A DNA stretch of 64,000 nucleotides, taken from NCBI RefSeq assembly GCF_000167355.1, contig NZ_AAEW02000001.1, forward strand, positions 1-64,000, written 5' to 3'. Below are positions 55,333 to 63,852 of the stretch, piece after piece (the first letter of the stretch is position 1; each line of letters begins with the position of its first letter). Position numbers and translations under genes: made by a program. Under the pieces are notes generated by a model. It had not been told where the DNA came from. It saw only the letters and a program-made list of their open reading frames with translations, and made no database searches. This stretch comes from Desulfuromonas acetoxidans DSM 684 (GTDB taxonomy: Bacteria > Desulfobacterota > Desulfuromonadia > Desulfuromonadales > Desulfuromonadaceae).

Positions 55333-56001
55333 CTATTTTTTGTGGCAACCACTACATTTTGTTGGACCGTTTTTCTCTTTATGGCAATCCTTGCACAACA
55401 CATGCGCCGTTGCCTTACCCAGCTCAAAAGGTCCCGGCGTGTTGTCGCCATGACAGGTGGGGCAGCCATAGGTTTTACCGTGAAACGCATGAGTCAACGT
55501 CACGTTGCCATAGTTATTTTCGATCACCACCGTCTCTGGAGGAGTAACCGCGGAGGTGGCTGCTGCCGCTTTTTCTTCGGCTTGTGCCACCATGTCACCG
55601 GTAGCGCTTTCGGCTGTGGTTTGCGTTTCTGTCACGCTCTGGGCTTTTTGTGTCAGGCCGCTCAGCAGGGCGCTGCTGGTTTCAGCGGCTCCCTCAGTGG
55701 CTTCACTGACTTGCTTTTCAGCGCTGGCCGCCATGTCCGTCACCTGTGCTTCAACATCCTTGGCCGCGGTTTCCACATCTTCAACAGCCTGGGTTGCCAC
55801 CTCTTTACCGGCGTCCACCACATCAGTCGCCGTCTCTTTCACCGCATCGACTGTTTGCTCCACGGTCTTTTCAACCGTTTGGACCGCAGATGTTTCCGTT
55901 GTTTCATGGGCGGGTTGCTCCGGTGCTTTGGCGGTTTTCTCCTCGCCACAGCCAGCCAGCATCAGCAGCAGGATCATCAGGGGAATCAGTGCAGTTTTCA
56001 C
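55333..56001 (-). CDS. Tri-haem c-type cytochrome lipoprotein with long helical spacer
   Basis: 222 residues from the GTG at 56001 (GGAGG five bases upstream). The signal peptide ends in the lipobox LMLAGC (Cys18). Residues about 35-150 are a long Ala/Glu/Val/Thr-rich amphipathic helix with an 11-residue-like rhythm (VEKTVEQTVDAVKETA, VEDVETAAKDVEAQVTD), similar to apolipoprotein or LEA-type repeats. The last 65 residues are a small cytochrome c7-like domain with three CXXCH motifs (180-184 CPTCH, 203-207 CKDCH, 216-220 CSGCH) and further histidines as axial ligands (THAFHGK, ATAHVL). It should carry electrons in the periplasm, held at a distance from its lipid anchor. Confidence 0.9.
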   Translation of the reverse strand: MKTALIPLMILLLMLAGCGEEKTAKAPEQPAHETTETSAVQTVEKTVEQTVDAVKETATDVVDAGKEVATQAVEDVETAAKDVEAQVTDMAASAEKQVSEATEGAAETSSALLSGLTQKAQSVTETQTTAESATGDMVAQAEEKAAAATSAVTPPETVVIENNYGNVTLTHAFHGKTYGCPTCHGDNTPGPFELGKATAHVLCKDCHKEKNGPTKCSGCHKK

Positions 56002-56129
56002 GTTGCCCTCCATTGTTGGATTTTTAGTAAAATTTGTTAAACAAAAACAAAGATTACTGCGTTTCCCTCAACCTGTCCAGTCTGGTTTTTAGGCGTCAGC
56101 CCCTTGAAAAGCGTTCACCAAAAAATCCG

Positions 56130-57311
56130 TTACAGCACAGCCTCAATCGCGTCAGCCGCAATCATGGCCTTATGGCGCGCCGCATCCACCGAATGATCAC
56201 GGGCCAACACCACGCCAAGGCGGCGTTTCCCGGTAACACCCGGTTTACCAAACAGCCGTAACTGGGTATCCGGTTGCGACAGAGCGATATCAAGCCCACT
56301 GAAACTGACCTGGGTTGAATGGCCTTCCACCAGAACCACCGCCGAAGCCGAGGGGCCGTGCTGGACGATATTGGGAATCGGCAAGCCGAGAATCGCCCGT
56401 GCATGCAGAGCAAATTCGGACAAGTCTTGAGAGATCAACGTCACCAGGCCGGTATCGTGCGGCCGTGGCGAGACCTCGCTGAAATAGACCTCGGAGCCCT
56501 GAATGAACAGTTCCACCCCGAAAATACCCCAGCCGCCCAGCGCATCAGTGATCTGTTTGGCCATCTGTTGCGCTTTGTCCAGTACCTCACCACTCATCGC
56601 CTGTGGCTGCCACGATTCACGATAGTCACCATCCTCCTGACGATGGCCGATAGGCAGACAAAAGCTGGTGCCCTCTTTATGGCGGACGGTCAACAGGGTA
56701 ATTTCATAATCAAAGTCGAGAAAAGCCTCAACAATCACTTTGCCACCCCCGGCACGCCCGCCCTTCTGAGCATAGTCCCAGGCCGCATCGAGATCATCTT
56801 CACTGCGCACCACGCTCTGCCCCTTGCCAGAGGAACTCATAATCGGCTTGACCACACACGGAAAACCCAGTTCAGCCACGGCCGCCTGAAAGGTCACTTC
56901 ATCTTCGGCAAACCGATACCTCGTGGTCGGCAGACTAAGGTCTTCAGCGGCCAGGCGACGAATCCCTTCACGGTTCATGGTCAACTGGGCGGCAAGCGCC
57001 GTAGGCACGACATTGAAGCCCTCTTTTTCCAGCTCCACCAGGGTCGCCGTGGCAATCGCCTCCACCTCGGGAACAATATAGTGGGGCCGCTCAAATTCCA
57101 CCACGCGGCGCAATTCCTCGCCATCAAGCATGGAAAAGGTATAGGAGCGATCCGCGACCTGCATGGCCGGGGCATTGGCATAGCTGTCACAGGCAATAAC
57201 CTCGACACCTAAACGCTGAAATTCGATAACCACCTCTTTACCCAGCTCACCGGAACCGCACAACATGACGCGGGTCGCTGTCGGGGAGAAGGGCGTTCCT
57301 ATTGTCGCCAT
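56130..57311 (-). CDS. purT: Formate-dependent phosphoribosylglycinamide formyltransferase
   Basis: 393 residues from the ATG at 57311 (AGGAGG eight bases upstream); a longer frame upstream is unsupported. ATP-grasp enzyme that forms formyl-GAR from formate, ATP and GAR in purine synthesis. [20 protein letters not shown] is the classical N-terminus. ATP-grasp signatures: [38 protein letters not shown], and [20 protein letters not shown] with the metal ligands. It uses formate, which fits an anaerobe. Single gene. Confidence 0.95.
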   Translation of the reverse strand: MATIGTPFSPTATRVMLCGSGELGKEVVIEFQRLGVEVIACDSYANAPAMQVADRSYTFSMLDGEELRRVVEFERPHYIVPEVEAIATATLVELEKEGFNVVPTALAAQLTMNREGIRRLAAEDLSLPTTRYRFAEDEVTFQAAVAELGFPCVVKPIMSSSGKGQSVVRSEDDLDAAWDYAQKGGRAGGGKVIVEAFLDFDYEITLLTVRHKEGTSFCLPIGHRQEDGDYRESWQPQAMSGEVLDKAQQMAKQITDALGGWGIFGVELFIQGSEVYFSEVSPRPHDTGLVTLISQDLSEFALHARAILGLPIPNIVQHGPSASAVVLVEGHSTQVSFSGLDIALSQPDTQLRLFGKPGVTGKRRLGVVLARDHSVDAARHKAMIAADAIEAVL

Positions 57312-57473
57312 GACTGATCCTCCTGAAACGGAAAAAAGCTGTGGGTGAAGCAACCATCTCACCCTCTGCAGATTCATGTCGGGAAGCTGTGCCTCCCTGC
57401 TCAAGGAGCATAACAAACAGTAGCTCTATTGACGAGTTTGTAAACACAATCAACCCGTTTCCAGATCAAATAG

Positions 57474-57507
57474 CACAAGCCGCCCGGAACGATCCGGGCG
57501 GCTTGTG
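57474..57507. terminator. Long hairpin after cstA
   Basis: A 14-bp perfect stem (CACAAGCCGCCCGG on one arm) with loop AACGAT, 24 bases past the cstA stop on the minus strand. No strong T tract on either side, so it may end transcripts only in part or protect their 3' ends. Confidence 0.6.
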
Positions 57508-57530
57508 AATGCGGTGTTTTAAGAGGATGG

Positions 57531-58955
57531 TTAGATAGAGTCCTGATCCAGAGCCACATCAGGCTCACGACCAAAGCAGATCATGAAAATGGTCAGGCTA
57601 AAGATCGCGACCCCGAGACCAATGTAGGTCGCAATCTGCAGCGGCATGCCGAAACCAATCGGAGCATAGCCGAGATAGGTGGCAGCCACGGCGGTCATAA
57701 ACGTCGCCGGTACCGTGGCGATCCAATGCAGCTTGCCCTGCTTGATCAGATAGGCGGCAGCCGTCCACAACACGATGGTCGCCAGGGTCTGGTTGGCCCA
57801 GCCAAAGTAACGCCAGATGACACCGAACTCCGCTTTGGAGATCAGGAAACCAATGGCAAACAGGGGAACGGCCAGCAACAGACGACGTCCGGCCTGACGC
57901 TGTTCCATATTAAAGAAGTCGGCAATGATCAGACGGGCACTGCGAAACGCCGTATCCCCCGAAGAGATCGGCAGAATGATAACACCGATCACCGCCAGCA
58001 AACCACCAACAGGGCCAAGCAAGGTGGTGGAAATTTCGTTCACCACGTGAGCCGGACCACCAACGGCCAAAGCCTCATTGAGAGCACCGGGCTCGTGGTA
58101 GAAGGCCATGCCGAGGGTTGCCCACACCAAGGCGATCAAACCTTCGCCGATCATCGCCCCATAAAACAGCGAACGGCCATGACGCTCGTTAGACACGCAG
58201 CGCGCCATGAGCGGCGACTGAGTGGCATGAAAACCACTGATGGCGCCGCAGGCAATGGTGATAAACATCAGCGGCCACAGCGGCAGCTCTTTAGGATGCA
58301 CGTTGCTCAGGGTCAGTTGCGGATAAAACTCATAGCCCTGCACCATCAGGGCAATGGTCAGACCGACAGCCATAAAGATCAGCACCGCACCAAACACCGG
58401 ATAGAGGCGACCGATGATTTTCTGGATCGGTAGAATAGTGGCCAGGAAGTAGTAGCCAAAAATAATGGCCACCCAGGCGGTGACATTGAGACCGGACATA
58501 TTGCCGAGAAGTTTGGCCGGGCCGAGGACAAAGACAATGCCGACCAACAGCAACAACACAATGGAAAACAGGCGCATGAACTGCTTGAAACCGTTACCGA
58601 GCTGAACGCCGACCACATCGGGAATGCTCTTGCCGTTATGACGGATCGACAGCATGCCGGAAAAGTAGTCATGCACGGCTCCGGCAAAGATGGAGCCGAT
58701 GACGATCCACACCAGAGCCGATGGGCCATACAGCGCCCCGAGAATCGGGCCGAAGATCGGGCCGAGTCCGGCAATATTAAGCAGTTGGATCAGGAAGATT
58801 TTCCTCGGTGAAATCTCGACATAATCAACACCGTCGGCCAGGGATTGGGCCGGAGTCGGACGATTGGGGTCGGGGCCGAAGACGTTATCGACAAAACGGC
58901 CATAAAAAACGTAGCCGAGAATCAGAGCGAGTACACAAGCAAAAAAATACAGCAT
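57531..58955 (-). CDS. cstA: CstA-family transporter (pyruvate/peptide uptake)
   Basis: 474 residues from the ATG at 58955, with AAGGAGG six bases upstream inside the frame's first codons. About 14 membrane helices. CstA signatures: VYFGR-like FYGRFVDNVFG, QLLNIAGLGPIFGPILGALYGP, GSIFAGAVHDYFSG, FHATQSPLMARCV, and SSGDTAFRSARLIIADFF. It is shorter than E. coli CstA (about 700), like BtsT-type and Gram-positive CstA. In E. coli members of this family import pyruvate or peptides. It follows a LytS/LytTR pair and has three direct repeats in its leader. Confidence 0.93.
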   Translation of the reverse strand: MLYFFACVLALILGYVFYGRFVDNVFGPDPNRPTPAQSLADGVDYVEISPRKIFLIQLLNIAGLGPIFGPILGALYGPSALVWIVIGSIFAGAVHDYFSGMLSIRHNGKSIPDVVGVQLGNGFKQFMRLFSIVLLLLVGIVFVLGPAKLLGNMSGLNVTAWVAIIFGYYFLATILPIQKIIGRLYPVFGAVLIFMAVGLTIALMVQGYEFYPQLTLSNVHPKELPLWPLMFITIACGAISGFHATQSPLMARCVSNERHGRSLFYGAMIGEGLIALVWATLGMAFYHEPGALNEALAVGGPAHVVNEISTTLLGPVGGLLAVIGVIILPISSGDTAFRSARLIIADFFNMEQRQAGRRLLLAVPLFAIGFLISKAEFGVIWRYFGWANQTLATIVLWTAAAYLIKQGKLHWIATVPATFMTAVAATYLGYAPIGFGMPLQIATYIGLGVAIFSLTIFMICFGREPDVALDQDSI

Positions 58956-59056
58956 GGCGAGCCTCCTTGTCGTCATGCGGTTCCAGTCACGTCAGCGCGC
59001 CGGACACCGCTGTTACCATAAGGATAATCAAGGAAAACAAGGAAGAGAAAAGGTTC

Positions 59057-59110
59057 CCGACGAGTGGTTTGATCTGTCGGGTAAGTGGTTGTCCAGGCCG
59101 GGTAAGTGGT
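59057..59110 (-). promoter_or_regulatory. Three 12-bp direct repeats at 21-bp spacing (LytTR operator candidate)
   Basis: On the plus strand CGGGTAAGTGGT occurs at 59078-59089 and 59099-59110, and a weaker copy CCGACGAGTGGT at 59057-59068. The period is exactly 21 bases, two helical turns, which is how LytTR response regulators bind. The array lies 100-155 bases before the cstA start. Confidence 0.6.
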
Positions 59111-59156
59111 CAGGGGCGGAACGACCCTCCCGCCCCCGAAAGAAACCGGTCACGGG

Positions 59157-59798
59157 TTAATGGTTCTGCGCCACAAAACTCAGGGAAAGGATGTACCGGG
59201 TTTTATCAAAAGGAATGTCTTTGACCGTTCCGGAGCGATCCAACACCGAAGAGGTCAGCAGCAGATAACGGCCGTGTACTTGGGTGTCAATAACAACCCG
59301 TCCCGAATCGTCCGTGGTGTAAACCTGCTTTGTTCGCTCGGGATCATACACGGTAATTTTGGTCTTGGGCAGCGGCTGTCCTTCGAGAAGCAGCTTAAAC
59401 GTATTACTGTCAGGCGCCTCAGGCACCAGATCCAGATTCAATAACGCAACGGTTTGCCCATTGCCGCAACGGGCCATGAAGATATTTCGCAAAATTTCCT
59501 GTTTGGTCCGGCTTTTGCGCGGCAGCATCGCCTCTTCCAAGGCCACATCACCGGCGTGGCCGACCGTTAAGGCAATATGATCCTGCAGACGTTGCCGGGA
59601 AACCAGCGCTCCTGACGGCAAAACGGTTTCAGCTTTGATGATATCCAGCCGTTCCCCGGTTTTCTCAACCATACCGTTGTCGTAATGACCAAAATACACC
59701 CTCACCGGGCCTTGCCCATCACGTTCCAGCCACACATTGTGGGCATACACCTGCGATGTTGCCATGAGCATTATGAACACACTAAAAAAAAGACGCAT
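59157..59798 (-). CDS. Exported DUF4198-like protein
   Basis: 213 residues from the ATG at 59798 (GAAGGATTAATCTCA upstream); the frame's earlier codons are not supported. A signal peptide (LFFSVFIMLMATSQVYA) is followed directly by HNVWLERDGQGPVRVYFG, the DUF4198 opening, and later by a carboxypeptidase-regulatory-like beta sandwich (GQPLPKTKITVYDPE, YTTDDSGRVVIDTQ, HGRYLLLTS). Members are linked to cobalt/nickel or other metal uptake, binding metal through the N-terminal His after signal cleavage. It lies between the LytTR regulator and cstA on the same strand. Confidence 0.8.
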   Translation of the reverse strand: MRLFFSVFIMLMATSQVYAHNVWLERDGQGPVRVYFGHYDNGMVEKTGERLDIIKAETVLPSGALVSRQRLQDHIALTVGHAGDVALEEAMLPRKSRTKQEILRNIFMARCGNGQTVALLNLDLVPEAPDSNTFKLLLEGQPLPKTKITVYDPERTKQVYTTDDSGRVVIDTQVHGRYLLLTSSVLDRSGTVKDIPFDKTRYILSLSFVAQNH

Positions 59799-59916
59799 TG
59801 AGATTAATCCTTCCACCAACAGTGTTAAACACCACGTGAACAGAGTGACCTCCACCCTGATCCGCTTAACCATGGCCGGGGCAATATCACCTTTTCCCCC
59901 ACCATGGTACATCGTG

Positions 59917-59939
59917 CTGACACGTTATTACCGTGTCAG
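59917..59939. promoter_or_regulatory. Inverted repeat upstream of the DUF4198 gene
   Basis: CTGACACG-TTATTAC-CGTGTCAG, an 8-bp perfect dyad 119-141 bases before the start at 59798. Possible operator. The other 300 bases between 59799 and 60109 show no gene or other element. Confidence 0.35.
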
Positions 59940-60109
59940 ACGAAAAGACGCCGTGACGACAATCACGATTTTGATTATTGTTTTCATAACGCTGAGAACA
60001 ACTTGTTTTGGCAGGATTATTTTACGGCAACAGAACACTGCAACAGAGGAAAAGGCAGGAACAGCAACGTGCCGCCTTCAGAGAGTGGCACAACCACGCC
60101 GCATCTTCG

Positions 60110-60820
60110 TCAAAAAGAAAGCTGTTCTTTGAGCAAGCGCAGATAACGGCGACTGACCGGCACGTCATGACCACTGCGGGTCAGCACGGTTGCGGTGCCC
60201 CCTTCATGGAGCTGTACTTCGTCGATAAACGTAAGATTGATCAGATATTGCTTATGGCAGCGCACCAATGGCGTACGTTGTTCCAATACTTTGAGGGTCA
60301 GGTCGGTGCACAGATCACTGTCCGCTGTAAGCAGATGGACACCGCTGAGATCGGTAAACACACATTCCACCTTATCGACGTCCACCAGTTTCACCCGGCG
60401 GCCACTACAACAGGGAATCCGCTGTAGATCTGGCGTCTCATAGCGCGGCACCTGTCCCTGGTGTAAGATCCGTTTCAATTTTTCCAGAGTCAGAGCCAAC
60501 CGCTCCGGCTCCACCGGCTTGAGCAGATAGTCGAGAGTCTTCTCCTCAAACGCTTTGAGGGCAAACTCATCGTAAGCGGTAACAAACACCACGTGCGGCA
60601 TGCGCTCCTCATCAACCATACTCAACAACTGAAACCCATTAATCACCGGCATCTCAATATCAAGAAACATCACCTCCGGGCGCTGTTCATTGATCATTTT
60701 GACCGCATCAAAACCGTTGGCGCACGGAGGCAACAGCTCAAAAGCACCGGTCTCTTCCAACAGCGCCTGCAGCTCTTCACGAGCCATCTGCTCATCATCG
60801 ACAATCAGGGCACGAATCAT
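60110..60820 (-). CDS. LytTR-type response regulator
   Basis: 236 residues from the ATG at 60820 (AAGGAGG seven bases upstream). The receiver domain has IVDDEQMAREELQAL, the phospho-acceptor aspartate in VMFLDIEMPVINGF (about 53) and the lysine in YLLKPVEPERL. The LytTR DNA-binding domain spans about 135-230: VKLVDVDKVECVFTD, CHKQYLINLTFIDEV, VPVSRRYLRLLKEQL. It overlaps the LytS-type kinase by 4 bases and should bind the 21-bp direct repeats upstream of cstA. The nearest well-studied relatives are BtsR/YpdB of E. coli. Confidence 0.93.
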   Translation of the reverse strand: MIRALIVDDEQMAREELQALLEETGAFELLPPCANGFDAVKMINEQRPEVMFLDIEMPVINGFQLLSMVDEERMPHVVFVTAYDEFALKAFEEKTLDYLLKPVEPERLALTLEKLKRILHQGQVPRYETPDLQRIPCCSGRRVKLVDVDKVECVFTDLSGVHLLTADSDLCTDLTLKVLEQRTPLVRCHKQYLINLTFIDEVQLHEGGTATVLTRSGHDVPVSRRYLRLLKEQLSF

Positions 60821-62502
60821 TGCTCTGCCTCCTTCCCCTCCGGCGCTGGCAAGGTCACCGTCACTTGAGTTTCTTCGCCGGGAAGACAACTCAATCTGAC
60901 GCCGTATCCCGGGCCATAAAGGTTCTTGATCCGTTTATCAACAATCTGCAACCCGAGGCCATCACTGTGTTCATGGTCGGCACAGGTGCCGGCATTATCG
61001 CAAATGACAATCTCGACATCCTGCTTTATTCGCCTGCCGGTCACCGCAATCTCCCCCGGTCCGATAATGTTCGAAATCCCATGTTTAATCGCATTTTCGA
61101 TCAGCGGCTGCAGGGTGAACGCTGGCAACTTGAGAACCATCAACGTTGGATCAACATCCATGGTCACGGTCAAACGGTCGCCAAAACGCGCCTCCTCGAT
61201 ATACAGATACGAACGCACATGGTCCAGCTCCTCTTCGAGAGAGGCGATATCACTGGTGCGCTTAAGGTTCTTGCGAAAAAAGCGCGACAGATGCAACAGC
61301 AGATCACGGGCACGGTCCGCATCCTTGCGCAACACGGCGACAATAGTATTCAGCGCATTAAACAGAAAATGGGGATTGACCTGGGCCTGGGCCAGCTTCA
61401 GTTCCGACTGGGCCAACAACGTCTTCTGCTCCTGATAGCGGCTGTGGACCAGTTGCTCCGACAACAGGGCAGCCAAGCCCTCGCCCAGAGAACGGTTGAT
61501 ATTGAGAAACAATTTGCGCCGCGGCTCATACAGTTTAATGGTGCCGATCACATCCCGATCCACACGCAACGGCACCACCAACGCCGAGCTCAGCGGGCAC
61601 TGATCACTGATGGAGCAATGATAGTGCTCGCGCCCGCCATCGGCAAACACGGTCTGATTCTGGTCAATGGCACGCCTGGTCAACGGCGACATGATCGGAT
61701 TCCCAGCCAGATGGTGATCTTCACCAAGACCGACAAACGCCAGCACCTGTTCACGGTCGGTGATGGCCACCGCACCGACCCCGGTCCAGCGATGAATCAA
61801 TTGGGCCATCTCCAGCGCACTTTTATGGTTGAGGCCATCGCCGAGAATCTCCAACACCCGCTCGGCCAACTCAAATGCCTTGGCCGAGAACAGTGCGCCG
61901 AAATGATCATACATGCGCCGTTGATCGCGGATAATACTCATAAACAACGCCGCTCCGGCGGAATTAGCCAAGATCATCGGCGCGGCAATCGCTTGCACCA
62001 GTTGCACGGCGTCTTCGGTGGGCGTTGCCAGCAGCAGAATGATCACCATCTGCATCCCTTCGGCGACCAGGGTGGTCAACAAGGCAATACGCGGATTAAA
62101 GCGTTGTTCCGCCTGCCCACGGCGCAGCAGCACCAGACACACCAGACCGCCGATCAGCCCTTCAACGGTCGTCGACACACCACAGGAGAAGGCGGTAAAT
62201 CCGCCGAGAAAATAGCGATGAAGTCCACCGGTCAGGCCTGTGGCCAATCCGAGCACAGGCCCGCCAATAAGACCCGCCAGCACCGGGCCAATGGCACGGG
62301 TGTTGGCAATGGCATCCTGCACCGGCAGACCAAAATAGGTGCCCATAATGGAAAAGGTGGAAAAAATGACATAGAGAAGCAGCTTATGACGATGGCTGAG
62401 GCTTTCACCGGTCAGCGGGCGGAACGCCGGTGACTTCGTAAAAATATAGGCGATGACCAGAAACACGGACATCTGCTGCAACAGATCAATAATCAGCCCC
62501 AT
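60817..62502 (-). CDS. LytS/BtsS-type sensor histidine kinase
   Basis: 561 residues. The N-terminal 5TMR-LYT membrane sensor has about five or six helices (FSIMGTYFGLPVQDAIANTR, VLAGLIGGPVLGLATGLTGG). A GAF domain (about 215-340) follows, then the His_kinase domain with VNPHFLFNALNTIVAVLRKD (phospho-His about 373) and the ATPase domain (FTLQPLIENAIKHGI, DGLGLQIVDKRI). The LYT domain in BtsS binds extracellular pyruvate; the ligand here is unknown. AAAGGATC before the ATG. Forms a coupled pair with the LytTR regulator. Confidence 0.94.
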   Translation of the reverse strand: MGLIIDLLQQMSVFLVIAYIFTKSPAFRPLTGESLSHRHKLLLYVIFSTFSIMGTYFGLPVQDAIANTRAIGPVLAGLIGGPVLGLATGLTGGLHRYFLGGFTAFSCGVSTTVEGLIGGLVCLVLLRRGQAEQRFNPRIALLTTLVAEGMQMVIILLLATPTEDAVQLVQAIAAPMILANSAGAALFMSIIRDQRRMYDHFGALFSAKAFELAERVLEILGDGLNHKSALEMAQLIHRWTGVGAVAITDREQVLAFVGLGEDHHLAGNPIMSPLTRRAIDQNQTVFADGGREHYHCSISDQCPLSSALVVPLRVDRDVIGTIKLYEPRRKLFLNINRSLGEGLAALLSEQLVHSRYQEQKTLLAQSELKLAQAQVNPHFLFNALNTIVAVLRKDADRARDLLLHLSRFFRKNLKRTSDIASLEEELDHVRSYLYIEEARFGDRLTVTMDVDPTLMVLKLPAFTLQPLIENAIKHGISNIIGPGEIAVTGRRIKQDVEIVICDNAGTCADHEHSDGLGLQIVDKRIKNLYGPGYGVRLSCLPGEETQVTVTLPAPEGKEAEQ

Positions 62503-62587
62503 ACCGATCCTTTCATTTCGGGGAGTTGTGTCTTCCAGCTATTTTAGCCATTAGCACCCCCGGTTGCAAATGCTCCAACCGGCAACA

Positions 62588-62623
62588 AAAATGCCCTGCA
62601 ACACGACCATCGCGTTGCAGGGC
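62588..62623 (-). terminator. Terminator of the unknown 133-residue protein gene
   Basis: GCCCTGCAAC / GTTGCAGGGC with an 11-base loop, followed on the minus strand by ATTTTTG, 75 bases after the stop at 62698. Confidence 0.7.
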
Positions 62624-62697
62624 AAGGAGAAAACGAACTATTCCTTTTACTTAGCCGGACCTTTTACAAAAAGCCACGAACGACTTTTTGCAAAGAA

Positions 62698-63099
62698 TCA
62701 GCCGAGATATTTGCGAACCAGGGCGCCATTTTCGTAACAGCGCGATCCATCGGAACGCTCAAGAATGGCACAGTCTGTCGGTGAATGAACACGCAAACCG
62801 GCAACCTTATAGGTGAAATTACCCCGTTCAAACGATTTCCCCAACCAGTTGGCCTGCATACCGAAGCTCTCGGCGTAACAGACGAAATCCTCTTCCTCTT
62901 TCTGGCTGGCCACGGTTTTTTCCCGCTCCGGCACCGAAAACTCACTGCGAGCAACCATTAACGTGCCATCAGGATAATGGCTGCTGTGCAGTAGCTCGAA
63001 TTGCAGGCCGTATTCCTCGGCAATGGGTTTCATTGCCGCAGCAACTTTTTTTTCGATTTCGGCGCAGACTTCTTCGGTAAGATTTTTGACAGCGGTCAT
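62698..63099 (-). CDS. Unknown 133-residue protein
   Basis: From the ATG at 63099 (AAGGAG seven bases upstream). A soluble protein, N-terminal helix (LTEEVCAEIEKKVAAAMKPI), then beta-rich (YGLQFELLHSSHYPDG; NFTYKVAGLRVHSP). Two Cys near the C-terminus (DCAILERSDGSRCYENG). No signal peptide, membrane helix or known motif. It stands alone: the next gene upstream on that strand is outside the window and a structured element lies 75-150 bases before its start. Confidence 0.7.
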   Translation of the reverse strand: MTAVKNLTEEVCAEIEKKVAAAMKPIAEEYGLQFELLHSSHYPDGTLMVARSEFSVPEREKTVASQKEEEDFVCYAESFGMQANWLGKSFERGNFTYKVAGLRVHSPTDCAILERSDGSRCYENGALVRKYLG

Positions 63100-63174
63100 G
63101 AGCGTTCTCCTTTCTGAGTGTAAGCAACAGCACACACAGAGAATTCAGTGGAGGACGTCATTGGCCGCCAGCAG

Positions 63175-63248
63175 GTTCCACACCGGAGTGGTTGACACCC
63201 GGGTCAAGGCTCCGGGTTGAGATCGGCTGCCATAGCCGAAAGTGGAAC
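63175..63248. other. Candidate structured RNA element with three stems
   Basis: Outer stem GTTCCAC (63175-63181) / GTGGAAC (63242-63248) encloses two inner stems: CCGGAG (63183-63188) / CTCCGG (63210-63215), which itself contains TTGAC (63192-63196) / GTCAA (63203-63207), and CGGCT (63224-63228) / AGCCG (63234-63238). All stems are perfect Watson-Crick. On the minus strand it would be a leader of the gene at 63099; on the plus strand a far leader of the chemotaxis receptor. I recognise no known riboswitch. The rest of 63100-63852 holds a GTAATT-AAAA-AATTAC dyad (63564-63579) and a C11 run, but no gene. Confidence 0.45.
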
Positions 63249-63824
63249 TGAGTTCTCAAAAACAATCTTTTCCAGTAAGCCCCCAAGAGGGCCATCTGTC
63301 AAGGGTAAACAGGGGCTTTTGTTGGTCATTCTCAATGGAATAGGACTCCTGCTGATGAGTAATTCCTCTTTGCATTTACGCCATGACTTTTTTTAATTTT
63401 TGAAATTCCCGAAAGAAGCGGCTCCAGTAACCTGCAACGGTCAAACGCCCCTCACTCCACTCGTCGTCTCAGCCACGTTCTTGATCCGTTTCAAAAAATG
63501 GCATCAGAAACCACTCAGATAGACCTCCGTGCTGATGAATAGGAAAGACTCTGTCTTGCGTGTGTAATTAAAAAATTACGGTATATTTATTTGTAAGTTG
63601 CACACGGCAACAATTTTGGTGCTTTTCGCCCGACACGCTCAAGGCGTCACGAACCACCGACGATCACTTCAGGAAAATTTTACGATCCTGAATTTGCAAC
63701 GCACGGGCTCTACTGCGACGCTTTTGAACTGAATTTTAAACATCCCGCTAAAAATGATCAGAGAAGCGTTCACAACCGAAAGTCTTACAAAAGTCATCAC
63801 TGAAAAACCGAGCAATTAAGGCGT

Positions 63825-63835
63825 CCCCCCCCCCC
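63825..63835 (+). repeat. C11 homopolymer next to a ribosome binding site
   Basis: Eleven C in a row, 17 bases before the ATG of the chemotaxis receptor and just in front of its ribosome site (AAGGAAGGAAGG). Such tracts change length by slippage and alter the spacing of promoter or leader elements. Confidence 0.75.
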
Positions 63836-63852
63836 AAGGAAGGAAGGCGATC

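Noticed and set aside
59737-60132. Open frame of 131 codons between the DUF4198 and LytTR genes
   Set aside because: It runs antisense through the start of the DUF4198 gene and the end of the LytTR gene, with no domain or ribosome site.
60820-62433. Open frame of 537 codons on the plus strand
   Set aside because: Antisense to the LytS-type kinase, which shows all expected motifs. The long frame reflects GC-biased third positions.
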